31,404 bases of DNA from a virus. Below the pieces are notes generated by a model. It did no database searches, was not told where the DNA came from, and worked only from the letters and a program-made list of their open reading frames with translations. Of this stretch, positions 15,635-24,155 are shown piece by piece; the stretch's first letter is position 1, and the number at the start of each line of letters is the position of its first letter. A program made the translations under genes and the position numbers. The stretch covers positions 1-31,404 of the IMG/VR virus record IMGVR_UViG_3300017744_000083. One strand, 5' to 3'.

Positions 15635-18600
15635 ATGCCGGAGTTAAGAAGAAATTTTACATCAGGTCGTATGAATAAAGACCTTGATGAAAGGTTGGTA
15701 CCTAATGGTGAATATAGAGACGCTTTAAATATTAGCGTTTCAACATCTTCATCATCTGACAAAGGCTCTGTTGAAAGCGTTAAGGGTAATTCAAGAATAT
15801 CAACATTAGGCATTACAGGCCAAAAGTGCATAGGCTCAGTTCGAGACGAAAAAACAAATAAAATTTATTGGTTTATATCAGGCACCACTATAGATGCTAT
15901 AGCTGAATATGATGAAGACACTAATCAGGTGCAGCCTGTTTTAGTTTGTATTAAAGCCACATCTAACGCTTTAAAGTTTTCTTCTACATCAATAATAACT
16001 GGTGTAAATATACTTGATGGCATTATATATTTTACAGACAATATTAACGAGCCAAAACAAGTAGATATTGTTAAATGTAAAAACGGATCAACAAACTTCT
16101 CTACGCATACAAAGTTGAAAATAAAAAACATTGATAAAGGAAATATAACAGAAGAGCATATAGCACTAATTAAAAAATCACCACTTAACGCGCCTAGTAT
16201 AACAATGTCTAACAGTTTACGTGGTGGTGTTATCAGCTCAACATTTAGCTCGGCAGCAAATTTTTTTGGTGATAGTAATGGATCTAAAGCGCCCGGCACG
16301 GAGTTAGCTAACATAACGTTTTCACCAAAGCCTAATTTTGAGGTAGGTGATAATTTAAAGTTTACACACTCTGCTGTTGAAGATGGTGAGGTTGTTTTAT
16401 ATGAGGTTAGAGTAGTTTTAACAACTCTAGTAAGTGAAACCGCTGTAGCTAAGGTATTTAAATCAAAGATATTAAGTATAACAGAAGATGTTATAACCAC
16501 CGCTACTATTCAATGGGATGTTGCTTTAGAGCAGAAAGATCCATTTTTTGAGTTAGTATTTCCAAGGTTTGCTTATAGATGGAAATACGCTAACGGTCAA
16601 TACTCTGCTTTCTCTCCATTTTCTGAGGTAGCTTTTTTACCTGACGAGGTAAATGGGTATAAATTTGATTCTAAAAACGGATTTAATTTATCAATGGCAA
16701 ATACTATTAGAAAAATAACATTAGGTACTTTTGATACTAAACCTAGTGACGTGGTGGAAGTTGATATACTATTTAAACAGTCTAACAATACCAATGTATA
16801 TACGGTAAAAAGTTTAAAAAATAACGAGACAGCATTTGATATAACATCAGAGCAAATATACGCTACAGTTCCTTCAAATCAAATAATAAGACCATATGAC
16901 AATGTACCTAAAAAAGCATTAGCTCAAGACATTGTGGCTAATAGATTAGTCTTTGGTAACTACACACAGAATTATAATGTATTAGAGGTACCAGAGTTTC
17001 AAACAAATGTTTTATCGTCAAAAATTAGTAATAACACTCCAACAAAATCTTTAAAGTCAATACGTAAATATCAGTTAGGTGTTATATTCTTAGATGAGTT
17101 TGGTAGGCACACGCCTGTTTTCGCTGATGACTCTGGCGTTGTCACTATAGACCAAATACAATCAAACACAGCAAATAAAATAGAGTCAAAAATTACAACA
17201 AAAGCACCAGACTGGGCAACGCATTATAGGTACTACGTTAAAGAAATATCAAACGAGTTTTATAATTTACCTATGGATAGGTATTACGAGGCTGAAGATG
17301 GTAATGTTTGGTTAAGCTTTCCTTCTGCTGATAGAAATAAAGTTGATTTAGAGACGTTTTTAATTTTAAAAAAGAAACACACAGAAAATGGTAGCGTTTT
17401 TAATACTAGTGGCGGTACTGTGAAATACAAAATACTTGACATTTCAAATGAAGCGCCTTCGTTTATTAAGCAAAAGAAAACAACATTAGGTAAAATTACA
17501 ACTACGTTTGGCACTAACGCAGACGCTGCTAATGGTTTTCCAGAAAAAGGCTTTTTATCTTTTAAGTTAAAAGGCTCTGAAATAAATACATTTAAAGATC
17601 TCAATACAACTTCGGTATCAGATAAGTATATACGTATATCAACTAGTAGTAATTCATCTGAACTATATCAATTAACTAGTATCAATGTTACCGATGGTAA
17701 TACTGATGGTGATAATGTAGATGCAGGTGACACTTGGACATTTAATATAGCTGAGGCTTTTGGTGATGATATAAGCTTTGTAGGAACAGGCACAAACAAA
17801 ACTAGTGGTTTGTCATTAGAAGTTTTAAAAGAAGAAGTTGACGAAAATAACCCTGAGTTTGTTGGAAAGTTTTTTGTAAAAATACCTAGAGACAGTATAT
17901 TAGACGCTAATATATTAAGTAAATCTGTTGATAGGGTGTATAAGGTTAAAAATGCTCAAAATATACACAAGATTGACACGCAACACGACTCAAAAGCTGA
18001 TTACAGTGGAACACAATTATATGCTATTGACAAAGCTGGTGGTTTTGATGAAGATAAAAACACATTAGCAACTGGTATTGGAGCTAGAAGAGGTAAAAAG
18101 AACATACATATAAGATTGATTGAAATAGGTCCAGATAAAGAGCCACATACGTTATTTCCTAATATTGTAAATTTAACTGCTAACGCGACACTAGACGGAC
18201 AATTACGTACACCTGGAACTCTACTACGTTGGAGAGATGATCCTAGCCAGGAGGTATACGAGATTGTTTCTGCGAGCGCTATTAAAGTATTTAATCACGG
18301 CACAGGACCAATAAAGAGAAAAAAATCAGATAATAAAGGCATAAGATATAAAATAACATTAGATAAAGCCCTAAATTTTAACGCTGAGCAAGTGGCATCA
18401 AGTGGTGTTACGGCAGATAGTGGATCAACAACTGTATTAGAGGTTGTTTCAGAGGTTATCAACGAAAGTACATTTACTAGTGACAGTCCAGCTGTATTTG
18501 AAACAGAGCCTAAACAAGCCACTGATTTAGATTTATATTACGAAACAAGTAAAACATATGCTATAGCTGACTTAGCAGTAACTAAAACTTTAGATTATTT

Positions 18601-21523
18601 TAACTGCTTTAGCTTTGGTAATGGCGTTGAGTCAAATAGAATACGTGATGATTTCAACGCTCCTACTATAGATAAAGGTGTTAGAGTTTCAACTGTATTA
18701 GCTGAACAATATAAAGAAGAGCATAAGCCAAGTGGTTTAATTTATTCAGGTATATATAATTCTACCAGTAGTATAAATAGACTAAATCAATTTATTGCAG
18801 GTGAAAAGATAACAAAAGATTTAAATCCAGAGTACGGATCAATACAAAAATTACACACAAGAAATACAGACTTAATTGCTTTATGTGAAGATAAAGTATT
18901 AAAGATATTAGCAAATAAAGACGCTTTATTTAACGCTGATGGTAATGTCAATGTAACATCGACTAACAATGTGTTAGGTCAAGCTATGCCTTTTGGCGGC
19001 GAGTTTGGTATAGGCAAAAACCCTGAAAGCTTTGCATACTATGGCTACAGATCCTACTTTGCTGACAAAGCAAGAGGTGCTGTGTTAAGATTATCAATGG
19101 ATGGTATTACTAAAATATCTGATTATGGTATGGGTAACTATTTTAAAGATAACTTAGCAGCTGCAACCACTATTTTAGGATCGTATGATGAAGATGAAGG
19201 TAATTATAATATAACTTTAAACAACGATACTGTTAGTTTTGCAGAAGCGATAAATGGTTGGGAAAGTAGAAAGTCATTTATACCAGAAAGTGGAATATCA
19301 CTAAACAAAACATATTATACTTTCAACACTGGTGATATGTGGAAACATACAGACACGGCGACAAGAAACACTTTTTATGGTAATGCTTTTGTTGATTCGC
19401 AAATAACATTATTATTAAATGACGTCCCATCTAGTGTAAAAAAATACAAAACAATAAATTACGAAGGTAGTGCATCAAGAGCGTTTACTGGCGAAAACCA
19501 AACAACGACTGGTTGGTATGTAAACAACATTACTACAGATCAGCAGTCTGGTGAAATAAAACAATTTAAAGACAAAGAAAACAAGTGGTATAATTATATA
19601 AAAGGTAAGGCTACTACAGGCACAAATATTGACACTAAAGAGTTTAACATACAAGGCGTGGGTAAGCTGTCATCAATAAGCGCTGGCAATCAAAGTTTAT
19701 TTAATGTAAATATTACTGTTAACGGTTTAGCAGCGCAAAACATGACATTAACAAGCGTTAGTAGTGACAATGCAACCTGGACACTAAGTGGCAATACCGC
19801 TACCTGTACTGGTGTAGGGCAAATAGCAGATACAGATCCTGTTGTACTAACTTTTACTTCTAATGACGGCTTTGTTAATCCAACATCACAAAGCGTAAGC
19901 AGTCTACCCTCTGAGTTTAATGGCCAACCTACTTATAACGCCACAAATAACACGTTAAGTATAACATTTAATTCCGCTGTTTTATCGGCTAACAAAAATA
20001 TAACTATAGCCTTAGCAAACCCAGCAACGCAAGAAACTTTCACAGTAGCCGGTACGTTTGATGTTGATGTTGCTAATACAACAGGTAGTAGCTCTACAAA
20101 TAACGCTTACACAGGCAGCACTGTAATAAACGGTAATATATCTAACTTCATAGATCAAACGTTTACAGCATCAACAGATCATTATTTCTTTGATGAGCCA
20201 AAAATAGAGTTTACTGATGTTGATCATGAGGACAATTACGATGTTGTTATAACAGATACTAATGATGGTAGTGGTAATTTAACAGCTAGGCGTTTTCAAG
20301 TTTCATATAACGTAAACGAAAAAGAAAACATATCAAGCGAAAAGATTAATTTTATAGCTAGAGCAATAAACAACCAAGCGTCTACAGGTAAATTATATAA
20401 TTTTACTTGCGACGACACAACACTAGACTATTTTGGTGACGAAAGAACTATTGGTGTTTATGGTGATCCAGGTGCTACGTATAAACTTTCTATATCAGAT
20501 GGTAGTAATACATATGATTTTACTACTAATACATTTACAAGCGGCTCTACAGAAAGTAGTACGTTAACCATAGGAACACAAGGCTCTTCGTTAACAACAA
20601 TTGATTTTCCTACAGTAACCGCCAATAAAACATACACAACCACTATAACGCCAGTTGGTGGAGGTGTATCGTGGAACGACGGTGATTCAACTAAAACATT
20701 TACTATAGAACAAAAAAAGTCAGTAACTATAACTTTCCAATTAACAAACGCTAACGCTATTGATACTGCCAGCGGCGAAACAGTTACGCCAAGCACAATA
20801 ACAACAACAGCTACAGCTGGTAGCTCAGAGCCTAATCTTTTGCGGTTGCTATACACAATCACAACCACAAATGATATGGTACTTTTAAGCAACCCGCAGT
20901 TTAACAGCTGGGGTGGTATAGGCACATCTGTTAACAACACAACAAGAGAGATTACGCTTTCTAATGGTAGTAAAGTAACTGTTGATAAGCACTTAATAAA
21001 TATTGATAACACTGTAACACCTAACGAGGCAATTTACACAGCTAGCGTTTTAGTTTCTGAATTTGGCACAGCTAATGACGTTGTATCTTTAAACATTAGC
21101 AATCACTTAACCGCGCAGTCTAATTCAAATCAATTTGTTAATCTTGGTGCAACGGTAGCTGCTAACGGTGCTGGCGAAACAAACTTAACAGCGGTGTCAT
21201 TAACTTCTGGCTCTCAAGTTTTAAGCAGCGCAACAGTTGCTACTGGTACTGGTAAAGTAACAGGTGACTTTAGTGGTCAGAGTATATACGATATTACAAT
21301 AAACGTTCAATCAATAACAGACTCAAGTCAAATAACTGGATTTGGATTAAGCACAAGCACTAGTAATTTAGTACAAACAGCGCAACCAACGTCTTTAACA
21401 CAAATATCAAGTAACGTTTGGGAAGCAACTTTTAACTGGGCAGCAACACTAAACAGTGGTAACACAGTTGCAAACAACACATACAACGTTGCTATAAGTG
21501 TAGATTTAGACGCAACACCTTAA
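15635..21523 (+). CDS. Giant nozzle/tail-stabilisation-like protein with beta-rich C-terminal extension
   Basis: A 1962-residue protein. The N terminus RNFTSGRMNKDLDERLVPNG then EYRDALNI followed by GSVESVKGN matches the general N-terminal theme of podovirus nozzle/stabilisation proteins (T7 gp12, P22 gp10): G-x-nKD-x-e-r-l, a residue-N pair, and G-x-V-x-GN. Residues about 60-1300 are beta-rich, propeller-like; a conserved-looking block is at about 1115-1150 (GEFGIGKNPESFAYYGYRSY, FADKARGAVLRLSMDGITKI). From about 1340 to the end it becomes Thr/Ser/Asn/Gly-rich strands without Cys-rich or enzymatic motifs, probably several Ig-like or stalk domains. T7 gp12 has about 794 residues, so this is far longer. 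It probably forms the tail tip and a fibre platform. Confidence 0.75.
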   Translation: MPELRRNFTSGRMNKDLDERLVPNGEYRDALNISVSTSSSSDKGSVESVKGNSRISTLGITGQKCIGSVRDEKTNKIYWFISGTTIDAIAEYDEDTNQVQPVLVCIKATSNALKFSSTSIITGVNILDGIIYFTDNINEPKQVDIVKCKNGSTNFSTHTKLKIKNIDKGNITEEHIALIKKSPLNAPSITMSNSLRGGVISSTFSSAANFFGDSNGSKAPGTELANITFSPKPNFEVGDNLKFTHSAVEDGEVVLYEVRVVLTTLVSETAVAKVFKSKILSITEDVITTATIQWDVALEQKDPFFELVFPRFAYRWKYANGQYSAFSPFSEVAFLPDEVNGYKFDSKNGFNLSMANTIRKITLGTFDTKPSDVVEVDILFKQSNNTNVYTVKSLKNNETAFDITSEQIYATVPSNQIIRPYDNVPKKALAQDIVANRLVFGNYTQNYNVLEVPEFQTNVLSSKISNNTPTKSLKSIRKYQLGVIFLDEFGRHTPVFADDSGVVTIDQIQSNTANKIESKITTKAPDWATHYRYYVKEISNEFYNLPMDRYYEAEDGNVWLSFPSADRNKVDLETFLILKKKHTENGSVFNTSGGTVKYKILDISNEAPSFIKQKKTTLGKITTTFGTNADAANGFPEKGFLSFKLKGSEINTFKDLNTTSVSDKYIRISTSSNSSELYQLTSINVTDGNTDGDNVDAGDTWTFNIAEAFGDDISFVGTGTNKTSGLSLEVLKEEVDENNPEFVGKFFVKIPRDSILDANILSKSVDRVYKVKNAQNIHKIDTQHDSKADYSGTQLYAIDKAGGFDEDKNTLATGIGARRGKKNIHIRLIEIGPDKEPHTLFPNIVNLTANATLDGQLRTPGTLLRWRDDPSQEVYEIVSASAIKVFNHGTGPIKRKKSDNKGIRYKITLDKALNFNAEQVASSGVTADSGSTTVLEVVSEVINESTFTSDSPAVFETEPKQATDLDLYYETSKTYAIADLAVTKTLDYFNCFSFGNGVESNRIRDDFNAPTIDKGVRVSTVLAEQYKEEHKPSGLIYSGIYNSTSSINRLNQFIAGEKITKDLNPEYGSIQKLHTRNTDLIALCEDKVLKILANKDALFNADGNVNVTSTNNVLGQAMPFGGEFGIGKNPESFAYYGYRSYFADKARGAVLRLSMDGITKISDYGMGNYFKDNLAAATTILGSYDEDEGNYNITLNNDTVSFAEAINGWESRKSFIPESGISLNKTYYTFNTGDMWKHTDTATRNTFYGNAFVDSQITLLLNDVPSSVKKYKTINYEGSASRAFTGENQTTTGWYVNNITTDQQSGEIKQFKDKENKWYNYIKGKATTGTNIDTKEFNIQGVGKLSSISAGNQSLFNVNITVNGLAAQNMTLTSVSSDNATWTLSGNTATCTGVGQIADTDPVVLTFTSNDGFVNPTSQSVSSLPSEFNGQPTYNATNNTLSITFNSAVLSANKNITIALANPATQETFTVAGTFDVDVANTTGSSSTNNAYTGSTVINGNISNFIDQTFTASTDHYFFDEPKIEFTDVDHEDNYDVVITDTNDGSGNLTARRFQVSYNVNEKENISSEKINFIARAINNQASTGKLYNFTCDDTTLDYFGDERTIGVYGDPGATYKLSISDGSNTYDFTTNTFTSGSTESSTLTIGTQGSSLTTIDFPTVTANKTYTTTITPVGGGVSWNDGDSTKTFTIEQKKSVTITFQLTNANAIDTASGETVTPSTITTTATAGSSEPNLLRLLYTITTTNDMVLLSNPQFNSWGGIGTSVNNTTREITLSNGSKVTVDKHLINIDNTVTPNEAIYTASVLVSEFGTANDVVSLNISNHLTAQSNSNQFVNLGATVAANGAGETNLTAVSLTSGSQVLSSATVATGTGKVTGDFSGQSIYDITINVQSITDSSQITGFGLSTSTSNLVQTAQPTSLTQISSNVWEATFNWAATLNSGNTVANNTYNVAISVDLDATP

Positions 21524-21532
21524 AAGAAAAAT

Positions 21533-21895
21533 ATGGCACAATTAACATTAACAATAAGCGGGAATATAAACGTATCATTGCAACCTAAAACTGACGCGAC
21601 GCTGTCAGGTAATGATATAATATACTATGGTACACCAAGTGGTACTACAGTGTCTTCTATAACAAGATTAGGTGAGTGTGTAGGCGTTAACAGAACAAAT
21701 AACACAATTACAGTTGAAGTTGGTAACGATGTTGTAAGGCCATCTGCAAATGACTTTATATTATTTGGTAAAGATAGTCAAGCTAGCACATCTGGTTTAT
21801 TAGGATACTACGCTGAAGTAGAAATGAAGAACAATTCAACGGATAAAATTGAATTATTTTCAGTAGGATCTGAAATATTTGAATCTAGTAAATAA
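21533..21895 (+). CDS. Small beta-rich virion-associated protein
   Basis: A 120-residue protein starting MAQLTLTISGNINVSLQP. It is composed of beta strands with a central SSITRLGECVGVNRTNNTITVEV and a C-terminal block DFILFGKDSQASTSGLLGYYAEVEMKNNSTDKIELFSVGSEIFESSK (split here only in description), a pattern I have seen in other phage contigs next to tail genes. No catalytic motif. It starts 9 bases after the nozzle stop, so it is probably co-translated with it, and precedes the ejection-type genes. It may be a nozzle plug or tail-tip protein; that is inference from position. Confidence 0.75.
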   Translation: MAQLTLTISGNINVSLQPKTDATLSGNDIIYYGTPSGTTVSSITRLGECVGVNRTNNTITVEVGNDVVRPSANDFILFGKDSQASTSGLLGYYAEVEMKNNSTDKIELFSVGSEIFESSK

Positions 21896-21934
21896 CGTGT
21901 GATTATATATGTATAAAAATAAAATTAAAAAATT

Positions 21935-22636
21935 ATGATTCCACCACAAGCAATAGGGGTAGTAGCTGAAGCAGCGGGTTCAGCAGTTCAGGGTTTAACT
22001 AGCATAGCTAGCGGTATTATCGGTAGTGGCGCAAGAAGAAGAGAACAAAGGCAAGCTCAAGCAGAATACGATATGAATATGCAGAGATTTGCACAGCAGG
22101 ATACATCGAACTTATATGCAAATATGGAAAACCCATATGCGGACTTAACTGTTAATCAACAGGCTGCTAATTTTGCTAAACAACAACAGCAGCAGAGTTC
22201 AGCTAATATAATGCAAGGACTACAAGGCGCAGCTGGTGGATCAGGTATTGCAGCGCTAGCGCAATCATTGGCACAACAAAATGCAGCAGCAGCACAAGCA
22301 TCATCAGCATCAATCGGACAGCAAGAACAAAGAAACCAAGCTATGGCAGCGCAAGGTGCTATGAGCATACAAATGCAAGAAAGAGCTGGAGCAGAACAAT
22401 CAAGAGCGCTAGAAGCAAATAAAACACAAACAATGTTAGGCATGTCACAAGAAAGACTAGCAGCAGCTGATCAAGCGAGAAAAGATGCTACAGGTGCAAT
22501 TGTTGGTGGTATCGGGCAATTTGCAGGTGGTGCCGCGGCAGCAGCAACAGCAGCGAGTGGCGAGTATGATGCAAACGGTGAACTTACAGGATTTGGTGGT
22601 ATAGGTAAAGGTTTTCAAAATTTAGTAGGTAAATAA
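21935..22636 (+). CDS. Ala/Gln-rich internal virion protein (gp14-like)
   Basis: A 233-residue protein, strongly Ala/Gln/Gly-rich and helical. The N-terminal segment (about 4-30, AIGVVAEAAGSAVQGLTSIA) and the C-terminal segment (about 188-212, AIVGGIGQFAGGAAAAATAA) are glycine-zipper-like and could insert in membranes; the middle is a polar Gln-rich helix. This is the composition of short ejection proteins such as T7 gp14, which is 196 residues and forms the outer-membrane pore. The gene precedes a 500-residue and a 2364-residue gene, in the same order as T7 genes 14, 15 and 16. Function is inferred from order and composition. Confidence 0.65.
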   Translation: MIPPQAIGVVAEAAGSAVQGLTSIASGIIGSGARRREQRQAQAEYDMNMQRFAQQDTSNLYANMENPYADLTVNQQAANFAKQQQQQSSANIMQGLQGAAGGSGIAALAQSLAQQNAAAAQASSASIGQQEQRNQAMAAQGAMSIQMQERAGAEQSRALEANKTQTMLGMSQERLAAADQARKDATGAIVGGIGQFAGGAAAAATAASGEYDANGELTGFGGIGKGFQNLVGK

Positions 22637-22643
22637 TAATAAA

Positions 22644-24146
22644 ATGGCAAACGGAAATTTAATACAAGGAGCAAGAAGAATAGGTCAAGCAAGACGGTTT
22701 GTTGATTATGGTAAAATAATCGGTGATAACATTAAATCGCCAGCCTTAACACAATACTTTGAAGAAGCTAGGGCTCAACACTTTCAGAATATAAAAGAAA
22801 AAGAAGCTAAGCTAGCTAGTTTTATAAATCAAAAAGCCTACATGGATACGTCTAAAATCAACGAATATAATGTTGATATGGCTAGTGATTTTTTAAGTAA
22901 TAAAAAAGCAGAGTATTTAGATGCGGCAAATATAGCAGCTACAGCAAGCGTAGGTTCTGATGAGTATGTTAATGCGGTATCAACAATGAATGCTGCTAAT
23001 AATGCTATTAAAAACTTTGACGTAGAACTTCAAGCCTGGAGACAATTAGACGCCGAGCAAACTGGTGACTTTGATAAAAACGCGATATCAAAAGGCAACC
23101 TAAACTACGGTGACATAATAGAAACAATGCAAGATCCTAAATCTGAAAACGGACCTAGCTTTATTGTTAATGACAATGGTAAAGTCACTATGGTTATAAG
23201 AGACGCTGAAGGTAATATCATAAAAGAACTTGAAAGACAAGAGTATTTTTTAAAAGCAAATGAAAAAATGATGGACCTTAGTAAAATTGGAGACGCGTTT
23301 TACAACATGGGTGGTAACAACTCAAGCTTTGATCAGAAAATTGCCGATGAAAAAATACATATGTGGTTAGGAGAAGATCATACAAAATTATTATCGTTAG
23401 CGAGAGATAGCTTTCTTGATTCACCCGCTATGATAAAAGATCAAGACTTAGAAGTTGTAGTATTTGAAGGTTTAACAGGTAGAGAGCTTTTGCAAAAAAA
23501 CAACCAAGTACAACTTAAAAAATTTTTAGCAGCAAAATACGGTGGCGTTTTAAAAGATAGACACACAACGGGACTTAATGATTATATTAGAAAAAATCCG
23601 CCTGAAACAGGAACTGGAGATTCTGGTAGTAGTATATCAAAAAGTTTAAGAGAATCATCAGTAGTAGCTATAGATGATCCAACTGCACCAGTTGGTTATA
23701 GTAGTTACGAAGAATTTTATAATGATGATACATTTCAAAATGATAAAGAAAGAAACGCTTACTTAAATGAAAAAGGAGTTAGAAAACTTGAAAACACTGA
23801 AAAGATAGAAACCAGTAACTTAAATTATGCTAACAAGTTAACAACACTATTAAATGCGCCGCGCTACGGTAGACAATTTAATATATACCTTAGCAGAGAT
23901 GAGCTGGTAAGAGAGGTATTACAAAATGAAGATCAGTTTGAAGCTAGAGGTATTATTGATAGTTCAGACACAGAGGCTGCTTTAAAATTTGTTAAAGCAA
24001 ATTATGGTGATGGTTACTTATACTCATATAAAAAGGATCAAGGCTCTGCAAGCATGCAAGTAATTCCTATAGATGTATTTGCAGAAGAAGATACTTATAT
24101 AGATGCTTTATTAGCCGGTTCTGATGCTATAGACGGAGACCTTTAA
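22644..24146 (+). CDS. Mid-size internal virion/ejection protein (gp15-like position)
   Basis: A 500-residue protein with a helical N-terminal half (ALTQYFEEARAQHFQNIKEKEAKLASFINQ; KKAEYLDAANIAATASVGSDEYV) and a mixed C-terminal half ending in an acidic tail (AEEDTYIDALLAGSDAIDGDL). No transmembrane segment or enzyme motif is evident. It lies 7 bases after the Ala/Gln-rich protein and 9 bases before the 2364-residue protein, so the three form a cassette. T7 gp15 (747 residues) is the channel component between gp14 and gp16. Sequence relation to it is not visible; the assignment rests on order and size only. Confidence 0.62.
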   Translation: MANGNLIQGARRIGQARRFVDYGKIIGDNIKSPALTQYFEEARAQHFQNIKEKEAKLASFINQKAYMDTSKINEYNVDMASDFLSNKKAEYLDAANIAATASVGSDEYVNAVSTMNAANNAIKNFDVELQAWRQLDAEQTGDFDKNAISKGNLNYGDIIETMQDPKSENGPSFIVNDNGKVTMVIRDAEGNIIKELERQEYFLKANEKMMDLSKIGDAFYNMGGNNSSFDQKIADEKIHMWLGEDHTKLLSLARDSFLDSPAMIKDQDLEVVVFEGLTGRELLQKNNQVQLKKFLAAKYGGVLKDRHTTGLNDYIRKNPPETGTGDSGSSISKSLRESSVVAIDDPTAPVGYSSYEEFYNDDTFQNDKERNAYLNEKGVRKLENTEKIETSNLNYANKLTTLLNAPRYGRQFNIYLSRDELVREVLQNEDQFEARGIIDSSDTEAALKFVKANYGDGYLYSYKKDQGSASMQVIPIDVFAEEDTYIDALLAGSDAIDGDL

Positions 24147-24155
24147 AATTAAAAT

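Noticed and set aside
20458-21012. 184-codon minus-strand open frame opposite the nozzle-like gene
   Set aside because: Val/Leu/Ser-rich antisense of Thr/Asn-rich strands; it looks like a membrane protein only through complement bias.
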